A stretch of 64,000 nt of DNA from Simmondsia chinensis. Taxonomy: Eukaryota; Streptophyta; Magnoliopsida; Caryophyllales; Simmondsiaceae. Positions 52,986 to 63,907 of this stretch are shown one piece after another (the first letter of the stretch is position 1; each line of letters starts with the position of its first letter). The stretch lies in NCBI GenBank assembly GCA_018398585.1, contig JAGTTD010000006.1, forward strand, positions 2,740,501 through 2,804,500, in the 5' to 3' direction. The position numbers and the translations under genes were made by a program. The notes under the pieces are model-generated. The model did no database searches. It was not told the origin of the DNA and saw only the letters and a program-made list of their open reading frames with translations.

Positions 52986-53324
52986 GAAAAGGTAAGCTAA
53001 AATTCTCTAAAAGTCACATAATATTTAACGGATTGTTAACAATATGATTTAAGGTGGTTGATTGGAAAACATTAGACATTTGGAGGCGGTTTTCCGAAAA
53101 CTTAAAAAATTTTACTGGTTAAATAAAAAATGATAACTTTTAGAACTAGTTTTCTGGGGAAAAAAAAAAGACTAAATATATCATTCACTGTGCATATGTA
53201 AATAATATATGAATCTTTGCTTTACCTGATGAGAGACGTGCCTTGTGCTTCCCTTCAATACCAAGAGTTGGTGCCCAAGGGCAATAACAGCATCCTAATA
53301 TTACAATCAAATTTAATAAGAACA

Positions 53325-53437
53325 CTCTCGGATACAGCCTCTCTTTAAGGTAACACCCTGAAGGGGTAAAGTTGCGTACATCTCTCCAACCTTGCTTGGG
53401 GGGGAGCCCTTGTAGCACTTGGACGGTTATTGTTGTT
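53325..53437 (+). repeat. SINE copy, TTG-tailed family
   Basis: CTCGGATACAGCCTCTCTTT, CACCCTGAAGGGGTAAAGTT, GCGTACATC and a tail GGTTATTGTTGTTGTG. It lies about 40 bp from an inverted copy at 53480-53600, so the two could form a stem in RNA. Confidence 0.7.
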
Positions 53438-53479
53438 GTGCTCTATCAAATTTGGCTGTTGAATATGGTACAACATCAA

Positions 53480-53600
53480 CGAACAACAACAAATCCAGTG
53501 CCTTAAGGGCTTCCGCCAAAGTAGGGTCTGGGAAGGTGAGATATATGTAGCCTTACCCTTTAAGGGTACTACCTTAAAGAAAGACAGTGTCTAAGGACCC
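53480..53600 (-). repeat. SINE copy, inverted relative to 53325
   Basis: Plus strand starts CGAACAACAACAAATCCAGT and carries AAGTAGGGTCTGGGAAGGTG and GTCTAAGGACCCCCAACC. It faces the plus-strand copy tail to tail. Confidence 0.7.
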
Positions 53601-54012
53601 CCAACCTAAAAAACCATAGAAACAATAGCACGGAGAGAACATAAAACAGCGGCTGTTGAATATGGTAAAGTGGCAAATTAAAAAGAGAATAAAACGTAAC
53701 TTCATTAAGGTGTCAAAAGAAAAACTCTTCATTTTCCGTCTTGATTGAATTTTGACAGTACCAGTACCCATAGCATTTTTAAATGAAAGTCGAATCTATT
53801 TTTCTACTTTTAGAGAAAAGTAAGAAAATAGTGTTTTTCCCTCAAAGTAAAGTCAGAGAAAACCGAAAAAAAATTGAGACTAAAATAATGTCATTCATAA
53901 TTTGATAGAGTAATTCTTTGAAAAAGTAGCTCACGAACAACAATAACTTCATAGCATGGCCAACTCTCTAGTACAGAGCACATACCACAATAGAAATCTA
54001 AGAGTAGTCTTG

Positions 54013-54810
54013 GGCTCCATTTGTTTCACGGCAAAAGTAAATTTTAGGAATAATTTAAAAAAGTTTTTCAAGGAAAATTCAAATCTAATTGAAGTTTTTC
54101 GTTTTTTAAGGAAAACTTAATTCCATATTATACTTTTTTTTTCTTGTATGGTTTGAAAGAAACATTTTTTACAAATTATCTTATAGCTTATTACAGAACA
54201 ATATAAGAAGCAATACAACTTATATGAGAAGCAATAAAAAAATAAAATTAACTATCAAAACTATATAAAATAGGAAAATTTTCTCTTAGATATTCCAAAT
54301 TTAAGCATTTATCAACTATGTACCATGCCATTTTAATATAAACAATGAGTTACCTGATATATGAAATTTTATTATATCAGAATCCAGTGAATTACTGCTC
54401 AAATTTTAGGGTACCTAAATGATAACTTCCCTATAAAATATTATATATCTATTGGAAATTTGAAATTTGTTTTGTTGAAACAATGACAAAGTGACATGTG
54501 GCCTTCATTTGATTATTTGGTCCAATTTTTATCCGTCATTATGACATTAAGTTCCACACAAACGAAGCCTTTTTGTATTCCAATTTAGTTCATTTCGGTT
54601 CAATCAAGATCTGCACAATGATTATCCCAAAAATTTTTACTTCACTTGGAATCATAACTTCCCTCATTTTAAAAGGGAAGTCATTTTCCTTCCAATAATG
54701 GAAAACCTTTTCCGTCGGAAGGCATTTTATGTCTACGAATGCGCAACAAACAAGGAAAAAGTGGAAAATCTATGCCTAGAATCTACTTTTTTGTCCAAAC
54801 AAACGGAGCC
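54013..54810. mobile_element. Tourist-like MITE, long copy
   Basis: GGCTCCATTTGTTTCACG and (reverse complemented right end) GGCTCCGTTTGTTTGGAC, flanked by TTG and TTA. At 798 bp it is more than twice the NAT intron copies; the extra length includes a fragment of the 'CTTAGGTACC' family (about 54270-54440), which suggests a nested insertion. Confidence 0.6.
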
Positions 54811-55874
54811 TTAATCACTTAAGTTCATTTGCATTCTTATCATATTTTAACAACTTCCTACAAACATGCCAACCATATTCTTTTACCATTGACAATTAGA
54901 ATGCATGATATAGTTTATAATTATGAATTACAAATAAGCAAGGGTGGCACTGACCTCCAGTCTTCTGTTCAACTGTCTCATCCGTGAATCAGAAGAAGTT
55001 TTTGGTAACTGGGTGTCGAAGTCAGCTTTCATGCACCTCGACCAATCCCCAAGTTGCACATGTCACGCGTGACGCACTCAGTGTGAGTTGGGCCCATGAA
55101 CCGAGTACGTGACGTTCAAGGAATTGTTTGTATCTAATGGTTGGACTTGATCCCACGAGGGAGTTTCACATTCGGGCAATCATGTATCTGTTGAAAAGAT
55201 TAAAATAATTTTGATGATTTAAAAAATTATTTCGTACTTTATTTTCGTACATACATTTTATAATATGTATTTATACGTACATATTTAAATTTGAATTTAA
55301 AAGATAAGTCCAGACATATAGTAATAGTTGGAAGAATATATGATTTTGCGTGCGGTTGCATAAAATGAGGGGAAGATTTGATTTGAGAAAATCTGCAACT
55401 GCAAGCACGAATTTTAAGCCCACTTAACGTGAATATCCCATATTTAAGGGATATTTTTTATTTATTTAAAATAAAAATAATATTCATAATTGACTTTTAC
55501 TGTTGTAGAAGCTGATAGTGTAGGTTGGAAAAGTTATATGATCATTGAGGTTCGGGACCTCATATTACTGCACAGATAAAGGTCTAATAGGTTGTTAAAT
55601 TCTGAAAAAGGAGTGCATTTAAAGTTAAAGATTTAACTTGTGCAGAAGGAGCGTTTTCTTCCTAAGGAGAGTGCTTTTTGCATGCCTCAATCCAACAAAA
55701 ATACATTTTTCTCCAAACCTTTTCCTATTTATTTTATTTTCCACGTCATTGATGTTTGTATTAAATTGTTGGTTCTTGAGTTGATGAAATTCATATATTA
55801 TATTTTTCCTCCCAATATTATTCGTGTTATTGGAGTTTAAATGATGTAATTTTATTCATGTAAGTGGATAATAA
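54811..55874. other. Intergenic, 3' flank of the NLR gene
   Basis: No gene was recognised. The 55640-55840 frame is not a known protein. The NLR transcript, which runs on the minus strand, should end in this stretch. Confidence 0.35.
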
Positions 55875-57185
55875 TTATTTGATGTATACTACGGAAAATA
55901 TTTTTAACAGTATCCGCATTTCCTTGAGGGATGTGTAGCCTCGGAATCCACCAGGTGAGATACAGGTTAAATTTTTGCATTCAGTAATTTCTAGGTCTCG
56001 AAGAGATTCGAGGCCCTGCAAATCTGAAAAGGAAACTAAGCTCTGGCAAGCATGTACCTTTATCCGCCGAAGAGATGTCAAGCCATCCAAGATTCCAATA
56101 CTTGTCAAACTAGGACACCAACATATCTCTAGTACCTTAAGAGACAAGCATCCTTGAAACGACCCCGTTGGCGAAATGCACGCTAACTTCTTACATCTTT
56201 CAATACTCAAAGAATGCAGAGATGTAAGACCATCTAAAGACACAAGAGAGCTCAGTTCTCGACATCGTCTTACGTCAATCGCTGTTAGTGACGAGCAATT
56301 TTCGAATGATCCTTTTGGCGCAATGCATGTTAGCCTCTTACAGTTCTCGATAGTCAAGACTTGAAGGGATGTGAGATGTCCCAGATCAGGCAAAGAGATT
56401 AAACGATGGCAATCAGTTATTGTCAACTCCTTGAGTGAGGCCAGTTTCTTCACGGTAAGTGAAGACCACGGGAGCTCAATGACCCGACAACACATCAGTT
56501 CGATCTTTATTAGGTTGTGAAGTGGGGTTCCTCCGAAGGCTGTCATCTCGACCAACCATTGTGGAAAATTCTTGCCCCTGAACCCTGATACCTCAAGGGC
56601 TTTGAGATTTTGGTGTGGCTGCAAGCCTTCAAGCACATCTGAAACGTTATCATTAGCATGGCTCGAACCCCAGTGAAATTTTAACACCGAAATGTCTTGT
56701 TTGAACCCCAAATTGGCATTTTTGGTGGATACTCCACAGCCCACATGTTCGAGGCCACTGATATCCAAGCTCCCTTTCAAGTTATTCAACGGTCCCAGCT
56801 CAGTGATTCTCTGACCACACTGTCTAGCCAGATGCAAACGTGGTAAAGTTTGTAGACACTTCAGCAGGCCTAAGCCCTCAGGTACAACCAAGGAGCGAAA
56901 AACAGGCAGATGAATGTGTCTCAAATTAACCAGATTGCAAATTCCATTCGGCAATTCTCTGCAGGAGCTTCGCAGGGTTTGCAAATTGTAGAGGCTGGTT
57001 ATCGTACCAGGTAGCTTCTGTATGGGAGTGTCAGAGATATCAAGGTACTTCAAATGCTTCAAGTTGCTAATCGAGTCTGGCAATTCCTGCAGATGAAGAT
57101 CTGGGATACTTAAAACGCGTAAGTGCTTCGCATGAGTCAAAATATTTTCAAGTATCCTAACTGCTCGAAAAGACATCAGCAATGA
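55875..57185 (-). pseudogene. NLR leucine-rich repeat domain, after an in-frame stop
   Basis: This is the direct in-frame continuation of the CC-NB-ARC reading frame beyond the TGA at 57188-57186, open for 436 codons. It begins LRR-like at once (HLRVLSIPDLHLQELPDSIS, NLKHLKYLDISDTPIQKLPG) and has the sub-terminal tandem units typical of CNL proteins (LTSLQVLTIENCKRLTCIAP, LTSLHSLSIERCKKLACISP, LESLRDLEITECKNLTCISP). The LRR would provide recognition and autoinhibition. The frame has no other stop or shift, so the break is recent, or is tolerated as a two-part gene. The last residues (RILLKIFSVVYIK) look like read-out past the LRR. Confidence 0.8.
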
Positions 57186-59634
57186 TCACAGTTTCTTCAT
57201 AAATTCCGGTGCTAAGCTTTGTCTAGAATCCAATAATAGATGTCGAACAGTGGAAGTACATTTCAGCTCACTGTTTTTCCCTAGGAACAAGCAATCTTGT
57301 CTTGAAACAACTTGAGCAAGAACACGAACAGCATCATGTATCTTACATCTGCATACATTTCCCCACTCGTCAAATTCCACATCTTGAAAGAAGGAATGAT
57401 TCAGCAAAGTATTGAAATACAGATCACCAACAGATTCCATCTTGTCATATGGCTCGAGGTAACCCTGCGCCATCCACAACTGGATCAACTGTTCCTTTAC
57501 AATTTCAGTGTCCTCGGGAAATACAGCACAGTAACCAAAGCATCTTTTGATTGCTGCATTCGGTAGATAATTGAAACTTATTTGCAAAGAAGGCAAGATG
57601 CCATACTTGTCTCTAAAACTCCATAATTCACTCTCTTCAATCTCTCGCCATTCATCAACACTCTTTGACCTTAATAGATCCCCTAGTACTTTAATTGCTA
57701 AAGGCACCCCCCCGCACTTCTTAACCATCTCTCTTGCTATGTTTTCATCCGCTATGCGTTCACCTAATCTTCGATTGAACAACATCAACCCATCACTAGC
57801 TGTGAGGACCTTTACTCCATAGAGAACTGGCCCTTGATCTGAACTATCTGTCTTCATAGCTCTAAGAGCTTGGCAATCACGCGAGGTTGCCAAAATCATG
57901 TTTCCCTTGGAACCACAATTTAACACATTCCTAAGTGTCTCCCATAAATCTGTCATTGTATCCCATACATCATCCAGTACAAGTAAATACCTTCCCTTTC
58001 TCATCCTGCTCTGGATTTTTCGTGTTAACGCTACACAGTTAGACATGTTGGATGTCTCTTCGAAAAGATATTCAACTATCTTATTCAAAAGCCCGATTAA
58101 ATCAAAATCATGAGACACAGTAACCCATACTCTTTCTGGGTAGTAGTCCTTCACCCTTGCATTACTGAAAACTCGCTTACACAATGATGTCTTCCCCACA
58201 CCTGGTGCAAATATTACATGTAATGTTGACGCTACTCATTTTTCAAATAAAAACATGCATATGCAATATGATACTAACGGGTTCTTCTCCTAGTCATAAA
58301 CTAGTCAACAACCTTGCACATCTAGGAATCACAATTGGGTGGGTAAACCCCGTTACGGCTTAACCACGGCTACTCGCACGTCTGGGACAGGTATGGGTAG
58401 AAGTGCGGCGAGTAGCGGGTATTGGTCGATATGAATTACTGTACCTGCCACGGGTATGCAGCAGGTACATATATTTTATTTATTTAAAAACAAAGGAAAA
58501 TATTTATGTGATTTAATTACCCAATTTTGTGTCAAATATTAGAGCAAATTATAATTAGATTATACAATATAATGTTAAATAATTAATATGGGCGAATATG
58601 GATAATCGTTTGGTACCCACATTAGGGCGGGTTTGAGGCATGTATTGGATACTCGTTGGATACTTGCGGGTAAGGATGTTGATTTGTACCCGCCAGAGTG
58701 GGTATGAGCGTCCACTTCATAACCGTGACAAATAATAGAGTGGGTATAGGTATGAATTTGAGTAGTGGGTACGGATATGGAGGAGGCATACTTGCTTAAT
58801 CTGAAAACAATCTTTGCATAGAAGACAAATAATACCATAAAGATCGTACAACAATTTCCCTGAGAAGGTACCCTAAAACATAAAATCATTTCTGAAACTT
58901 CATTTAATAAACTTTGTAATAGTTGATCAATTGACAATAATAAATTTAGTAATTTCACAATGAAGGGAGATAAACTAATCAAAAGTACCTCCCATTCCTA
59001 CGATGCCAACAACAGAGAGATCTCTGTCATTGTTCTTCGGATCGCACACCATCCGCACGAGCTCATCTTCATCATCTTCCCTTCCGACGAGTCCCTGCTC
59101 ATCCACAATCTCTCTTAACACCTGCAAATTCTTGAAATCTATACTCAATGACGATGACGAGGCGCCGCCATTGTTGACTTCTTCTACCAGCTTCACAGGC
59201 CTAATACCAAGCCTCTGAGCTTCCTTGTAAGCATCATCTATGGCTACCATAAGATCCCTCACTTTATGCGCCATCTTCAACCTGAATCCCATCGAAACCC
59301 TAGTTTTCGACGGCGGAACAGTTCCGGCATCCAATCTACGGCGAAGACCTTCAATTGCGTACAAATCGAGCAAATCATCAGCATCGTAAGCGAGATTGGT
59401 AACCGTAGTGAGCCAATTGTCGAGGAGCTTGTTCGTAGGGTTCGCGTCACAAGGAACGCCATCCAACATTGTTTGAAGCTCTTCGAGCTTGAATCGGAGC
59501 TTGAGGATATGAGATTCGTAGCGCCATGCGAGCTTGATCTCATCGGCGGCACGGGAGAGGACGAGAGAGAGAATTCCTTTGATTCCTTCGGTGAGTAAGC
59601 CGGTTCCTATGTTAACTGCTACTGCTTCCGCCAT
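57186..59634 (-). CDS. CC-NB-ARC immune receptor (CNL), ends at premature stop
   Basis: Exons 59634-58989 and 58201-57186 (787-bp intron, phase 1) encode 553 residues. Residues 1-150 are an Rx-type coiled coil with an EDVID-like AYDADDLLD (82-90). NB-ARC motifs follow in order: P-loop GMGGVGKT (213-220, split by the intron), RNBS-A ERVWVTVSHDFD, kinase-2 YLLVLDDVWD (287-296), GLPL as GGVPLAIKVLG (379-389), RNBS-D CFGYCAVFPED (436-446) and MHD as IHD (503-505). CNLs are cytoplasmic or membrane-associated sensors or helpers of effector-triggered immunity. Translation stops at TGA 57188-57186, before the LRR. The MAEA start at 59634 is the family's usual one; an in-frame ATG at 59694 lies inside a MULE-like insertion and is unlikely to be original. 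As it stands, the product is a truncated CC-NB-ARC protein. Confidence 0.85.
58370..58800. repeat. 'gggtac' repeat inside the NLR intron
   Basis: Repeated words GGGTATGGGTAG, AGCGGGTATTGG, CACGGGTATGCAG and, inverted, TACCCGCCAGAGTGG. It fills much of the 787-bp intron between P-loop halves. It looks like a MITE, but I cannot place the ends. Confidence 0.4.
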
Positions 59635-59659
59635 TGATGCTTGCCTTTGTGGACTTGAG

Positions 59660-60185
59660 GTGAGTGGATCCGGTGCAGGTCTACTACTCCCCAAATAAGC
59701 TGTTGACCAGCAACAGCGAGGGAGGTTATTATTTTTTATTTTTTATTTCTAAATTATTTATATAAAATAATTATAAATTTATATTTTAACTATTTATTAA
59801 TTAAATTTTTATTATTATTGTAAATTTTTATTATCAATTGATATTTTCAAATAAAAATCTAAGGGACAACAAAAATTAATATATAAATTTTTTGTTAAAA
59901 ATATCGAAATGACTTACCATATTTTTATGCTAAGATATTAAATAATAACGATAATATAACAAGTCATTTCAAAATTTTTAACAAAAATTTACAGATTAAT
60001 TTTTGTTGTCTTGTTAAATATTTGTTTTAAAACATCAAATAATAATAAAATTTTAAAATAATAACAAATATTTAATAATTATTTTATATAAATAATTTTT
60101 AAATTAAAAAAATTAATTACCTCTCTCTCTGTTGCTGGTCAACAGCTTATTTGGGGAGTGGACTCCCCCACCGGGATCTACTCCC
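59660..60185. mobile_element. Mutator-like foldback element, 9-bp TSD, at NLR 5' end
   Basis: A perfect 9-bp duplication GGACTTGAG (59651-59659, 60186-60194) flanks 526 bp. The ends align as inverted repeats: GTGAGTGGATCC-GGTG against GGGAGTAGATCCCGGTG, then, after a short divergent patch, a 31-bp identical block beginning ACTCCCCAAATAAGCTGTTG. The arms continue as AT-rich inverted sequence towards the middle (for example 'aaaaatatcgaaatgac' against 'gtcatttcaaaattttt'), so the whole unit can fold back. A 9-bp duplication with long TIRs is the Mutator (MULE) pattern. No transposase. It begins 25 bp upstream of the NLR start codon. Confidence 0.85.
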
Positions 60186-60194
60186 GGACTTGAG

Positions 60195-60744
60195 AATTTT
60201 TTCTTTTTCTTTTTTTTTTTTTTTTTGAACAACTGAAAGGTGTTTATACCCAAAACCTGATACTACACGATAACACAATATGGATACGACATAAAAATAA
60301 CGGGTTTGGGTCAGGGTTTGAAGCCGGGTTGAATTTGGGTTTACCTGTAATCTATTTAGGTAATTGAATTGAATTTGAGTTTGACCCGTGTAACCAATTT
60401 TCAACACGATTGACCCGTTTATATAGTTATGTTAAACATTTAAATAATACATTATTGTTATTTTATATATTAATTTTGATAGTTTATTTTAATAGTTATA
60501 AATGCAACAAGTATTTATTAATATCATCAGCCATGAAATGTATTATTACTATGTTTGTAAGTTAAAAAACTAGCATTTAATAAAAAAAAATCACCCATAT
60601 AATTCAATGGGTAACAATAATTGAGTTGGGTAAGTGTTGAGAGTTCCTAACCCGTTTAATAAACGGATTGGGTTCGGGTTGACCCCATTCTTATAAGACC
60701 CTTGGCATAGTACGAACACGGCACGACACGGCACATTTGCTACC
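60195..60744. repeat. 'acccg' dispersed repeat
   Basis: Contains ACGGGTTTGGGTCAGGGTTT, GTTTGACCCGTG, CGGATTGGGTTCGGG, and ends 'ACACGGCACATTTGCTACCC'. Related words occur at 31840-32080 and 33860-34000. The T-run at 60200-60225 marks its left edge. Confidence 0.4.
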
Positions 60745-61045
60745 CCTAGTTTATACACTAGGTCGCTTATATTTTTAAATTTGTTTAAATTAGTCTTTTG
60801 TTTTTGTTTAAATTGTTTCCCCCTTTTAATTTTATTGAAATTGGTTCTTTTTTGGTTCAAAATGTAAAAAATTAATCCTTTATATTATGGCCAAGTAAAA
60901 ATTTAAAAATAATAAACTAATTTTTTCATAAAATAAAATATAAGAGAATATTTTGAACAAAATAAAAATAAGAGACTAATTTAAACAAAGTAAAAAATAA
61001 GGAATTAATTTAAATAAAACTAGAAACATGAGAGATAACGGTGCA
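60745..61045. repeat. Foldback MITE, 42012 family
   Basis: 'ttgtttaaattagtcttttg' and 'aaattggttctttttt' on the left are mirrored by 'aaaataagagactaatttaa' and 'taaggaattaatttaaa' on the right. Confidence 0.5.
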
Positions 61046-62237
61046 AATAATTCTTTCTTCTTTTTTTTTTCAATCACCAAAAGTCTAGAGACATAGGGTC
61101 CTTTTTTTCAACTTATTTGAGTAATTTAGAAAGAATTTTTTTTTTGTATAATAAAAAATTTAGATACAAGCTTTAAAAAGAACTTATCAATACTAATTAT
61201 AAAAAATAACTTAATAATATAAATCAACTAGTAATAGTAAGAAAGAAAGAATCAAGACAATAGGTAGTCATGATAGTGGAGAGCGGTAAGTGTAATAAGC
61301 AACGGGGGTCAAAGAGGTGGTCGTATGTGCGGGTATTGATAAAAAGTAAGAATAAGAAATGGGGGTGAAGATTTAATATTAATATAGTCTTTTTAAAATA
61401 TTTTTCTGAAATCAGCGGTAAAAAAGATCCAATTTTGCATCTTTTTCTATTTAGTTATAAAATAACTTTTTAATTTTTCTATTTAAGCTCTGAAATAGAA
61501 GTGAAATGATCTTTTCTATTAACCAAACCCAATCTTTACAGTCAACTCTAGCTTTTTAATCAAAGCTTTAAGTTGTTAAAAAACTAACCAAATGTAAGTT
61601 TAATGCGTTGTTTGACAATTGGTAAAAGGGGTACGAAGGGTAGGATATATTATTCTTCTATCATTGTTCAGATATGCTAAATTAAGAGAAATAAGAGTAA
61701 AAAGTGGTAATTAAGTTACTCTTATTTGGCAATTGGATAACGGTGTAGGACTAAAAAAAGTTATAATTATAATGAAGGTAAAATCGTTCAAAATTTTTTA
61801 AAGATTAATCTTCCCCTCTTTACCTTATAAATTTGGGGATTAAAGAAAATTGGGGATAAAAGGGGGTAAAAACCCCCTTTACCCTTTTGCAAGACTTGCC
61901 GGATGAAGGTAAAATTTACCCCTCTTTACCTCGTTGTCATACACGTTACAACATGTTTTATTTTATCACAACATTTATATTATGAAAGATAAAATTAGAC
62001 TAGTATTACTGTCAATGCAATTTTTATTAATTTCGGGGCAATTACAAAGACTTATTGACTTTGTCCATGTTGAACTTGCTTTGGCACGAACAAAAATTAC
62101 CCTCACAATAACACTGTCCTAAAATTATATCTCACTAAAAAGAGCTCATTGATAGCCTCATAATTTTGTTTTTTATAATATAAATATTCTGGCAGTAGTA
62201 AAACTAGCTTTTGCATTAACATTTTCGTAAATTTTAA
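61046..62237. other. Intergenic, nothing firm
   Basis: 61600-61930 has a self-complementary look (GGTAAAAGGGG and CCCCTTTACCCTTTTGC), and may be a further MITE. No gene was recognised. Confidence 0.35.
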
Positions 62238-62783
62238 GGTAAATTACATACTAACACCATGAAGTTTGGCGTATTAATTTTTTTAGTTTACAGATTTAGT
62301 GAAATAATATTTTGGTCAGAAAGTTACATGTACTAAATAACAAAAATAATAGACCCAGTACCTCAAAGGGCTTCCGCATAAGCGGAGTCTAGAAAGGGTG
62401 GATGTACGCAGCCTTACTCCTTTAGGGTGTAACCCTACCGAGAGGCTATTTCCGAAGACCCCTAACCTTATAGGTTTGGTAACACGAGGACTTCCCATGA
62501 GGACTTACATGTACTAAATAAAATAGCCCAAAACAACAATATGTAAGATATAAGCTTCTCATCCAACATTTCTTCATTAATATTGCAGTTCGGTGTGAGA
62601 CAAGGGTAATAGCAAAGGGATGGTGGGTTTGCTAACAAACAACAACAAGTTATACGCTCTTTTACACTGTCATTTGGACTATTTTATTAAATATATATAA
62701 CTTTAAGACGAAAAAACTATTTTGCAGACTTTGCAAACTAAAATTAATACAGTTAACCTCAGGTACTAATATGTAATTTCTCC
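62238..62783. mobile_element. TIR MITE interrupted by a SINE
   Basis: Left end TAAATTACATACTAACACCA and right end (reverse complemented) AAATTACATATTAGTACCTG are inverted repeats of about 40 bp. A SINE with its target duplication sits at 62341-62504. Sister copy: 52269-52612. Confidence 0.6.
62341..62504 (-). mobile_element. SINE with 5S remnant and 17-bp TSD
   Basis: Perfect 17-bp duplication TTACATGTACTAAATAA at 62324-62340 and 62505-62521. On the minus strand it begins GTCCTCATGGGAAGTCCTCG then TGTTACC, about 20 nt of the 3' end of the 5S-like head, then the SINE body (AGGGTTACACCCTAAAGGAG) to TACTGGGTCTATTATTTTTG. The third copy with a 5S link. Confidence 0.85.
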
Positions 62784-62804
62784 TTTATTTTATTATGGGG
62801 TTAT

Positions 62805-63050
62805 TTACAAGTTGGCCCCTAGTATTTTTTAATTTGTTCAAATTAGTCCCTTATTTTTTATTTTGTTCAAATTAATCTTAAATGATTTATTTTATCACAA
62901 AATTAGGAATTATTTTGAACAAAAGAAAAAATAAGAAACTAATTTAGACAAAGCTAGAAACATTATAAACCATTCTAAAAAAAATTAAGAGATCAATTTG
63001 AATAAATTTAAAAAAAATTAAGGACGAATGGAGTAAATAACTAGTCATTT
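62805..63050. repeat. Foldback MITE, 42012 family
   Basis: 'ttgttcaaattagtccctta' is mirrored by 'aataagaaactaatttagac'; the right side ends 'gacgaatggagtaaataact'. Confidence 0.5.
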
Positions 63051-63109
63051 ACTTAGTTGATCTTAAGTTTGCCTTTAAGTTTTGTTTGAACCTCTCTCAA
63101 TTTTTTTCT

Positions 63110-63495
63110 TCTTGTTTAAAGTATTACTTAATTTTTTCAATCTCCAATATTTTATTTTATAAAAAATTAATTTTTTTATTGATAACTAAAATTATGTAAA
63201 AATTAAAAGATGATAAACTAATTTCATAAAATAGGTTAGGGGTTCTCGGAAATAGCCTTCCTTCAGGGTAGCTTCCGGAAGGGGGAATGCTGCGTACATC
63301 TACCCCGAAACCTTGCTTATGCGGGAGCCATTTGAGACACTGGGATTGTTATTATTGTTGTTGTGAAACTATTTTGAATAAAAAGGGACAAATTTAAATT
63401 AAATTATAAATATTAAATTATTTTAAACAAACTAGAAAAATGAGGAACGAATTTTAATAAACTAAAAACAAACGGGACAAATGAAGTAAATAAAT
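63110..63495. repeat. Foldback MITE relic split by a SINE
   Basis: Left 'attttataaaaaattaattt' and right 'acgggacaaatgaagtaaat' belong to the 42012 family; the SINE at 63233-63366 lies between. Confidence 0.4.
63233..63366 (+). mobile_element. SINE copy, TTG-tailed family
   Basis: GGTTAGGGGTTCTCGGAAAT, CTTCCGGAAGGGGGAATGCT, GCGTACATCTACCC, GCGGGAGCCATTTGAGACAC and the tail TTGTTATTATTGTTGTTGTG. No clean target duplication was found. Confidence 0.75.
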
Positions 63496-63907
63496 CTTCT
63501 AGCACGTAAAGTTGACTTTTATGGTGCGTTGAAAGTCTATGTAAATTATAATACAGGTTCGTCTTATTTTATTCATAATTCAATTTTCAATTATTTTTTA
63601 TCTTATTATATAACATACTAATTAAATTTTATATATTAATAATATTTTATTATAACAATTACTCAAAATAGGGTTGCAAGTTTTCAAATGGAAAGTGCAA
63701 TTATTGTGCTTCAAATTTCTTTTATTAGCTGGTATAATAACTAAAAAATTTACTACTTAAGCATTTATTATTTAGATAACAGTGACATTTTAAAATATAT
63801 AATAAGCTACCCTAATATTATAAAATTTATAATTAAGTATCCTTAAATTTAAAAATATTATCAATTAGGTATTTTTTGTTACCCATCAATTTCAACTTTG
63901 GGGAAAG

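Noticed and set aside
59635..59694. Upstream ATG at 59694 as the NLR start
   Set aside because: It lies inside the MULE-like insertion and adds residues (GSSRPAPDPLTSSPQRQAS) unlike any NLR N-terminus; the MAEA start is standard.
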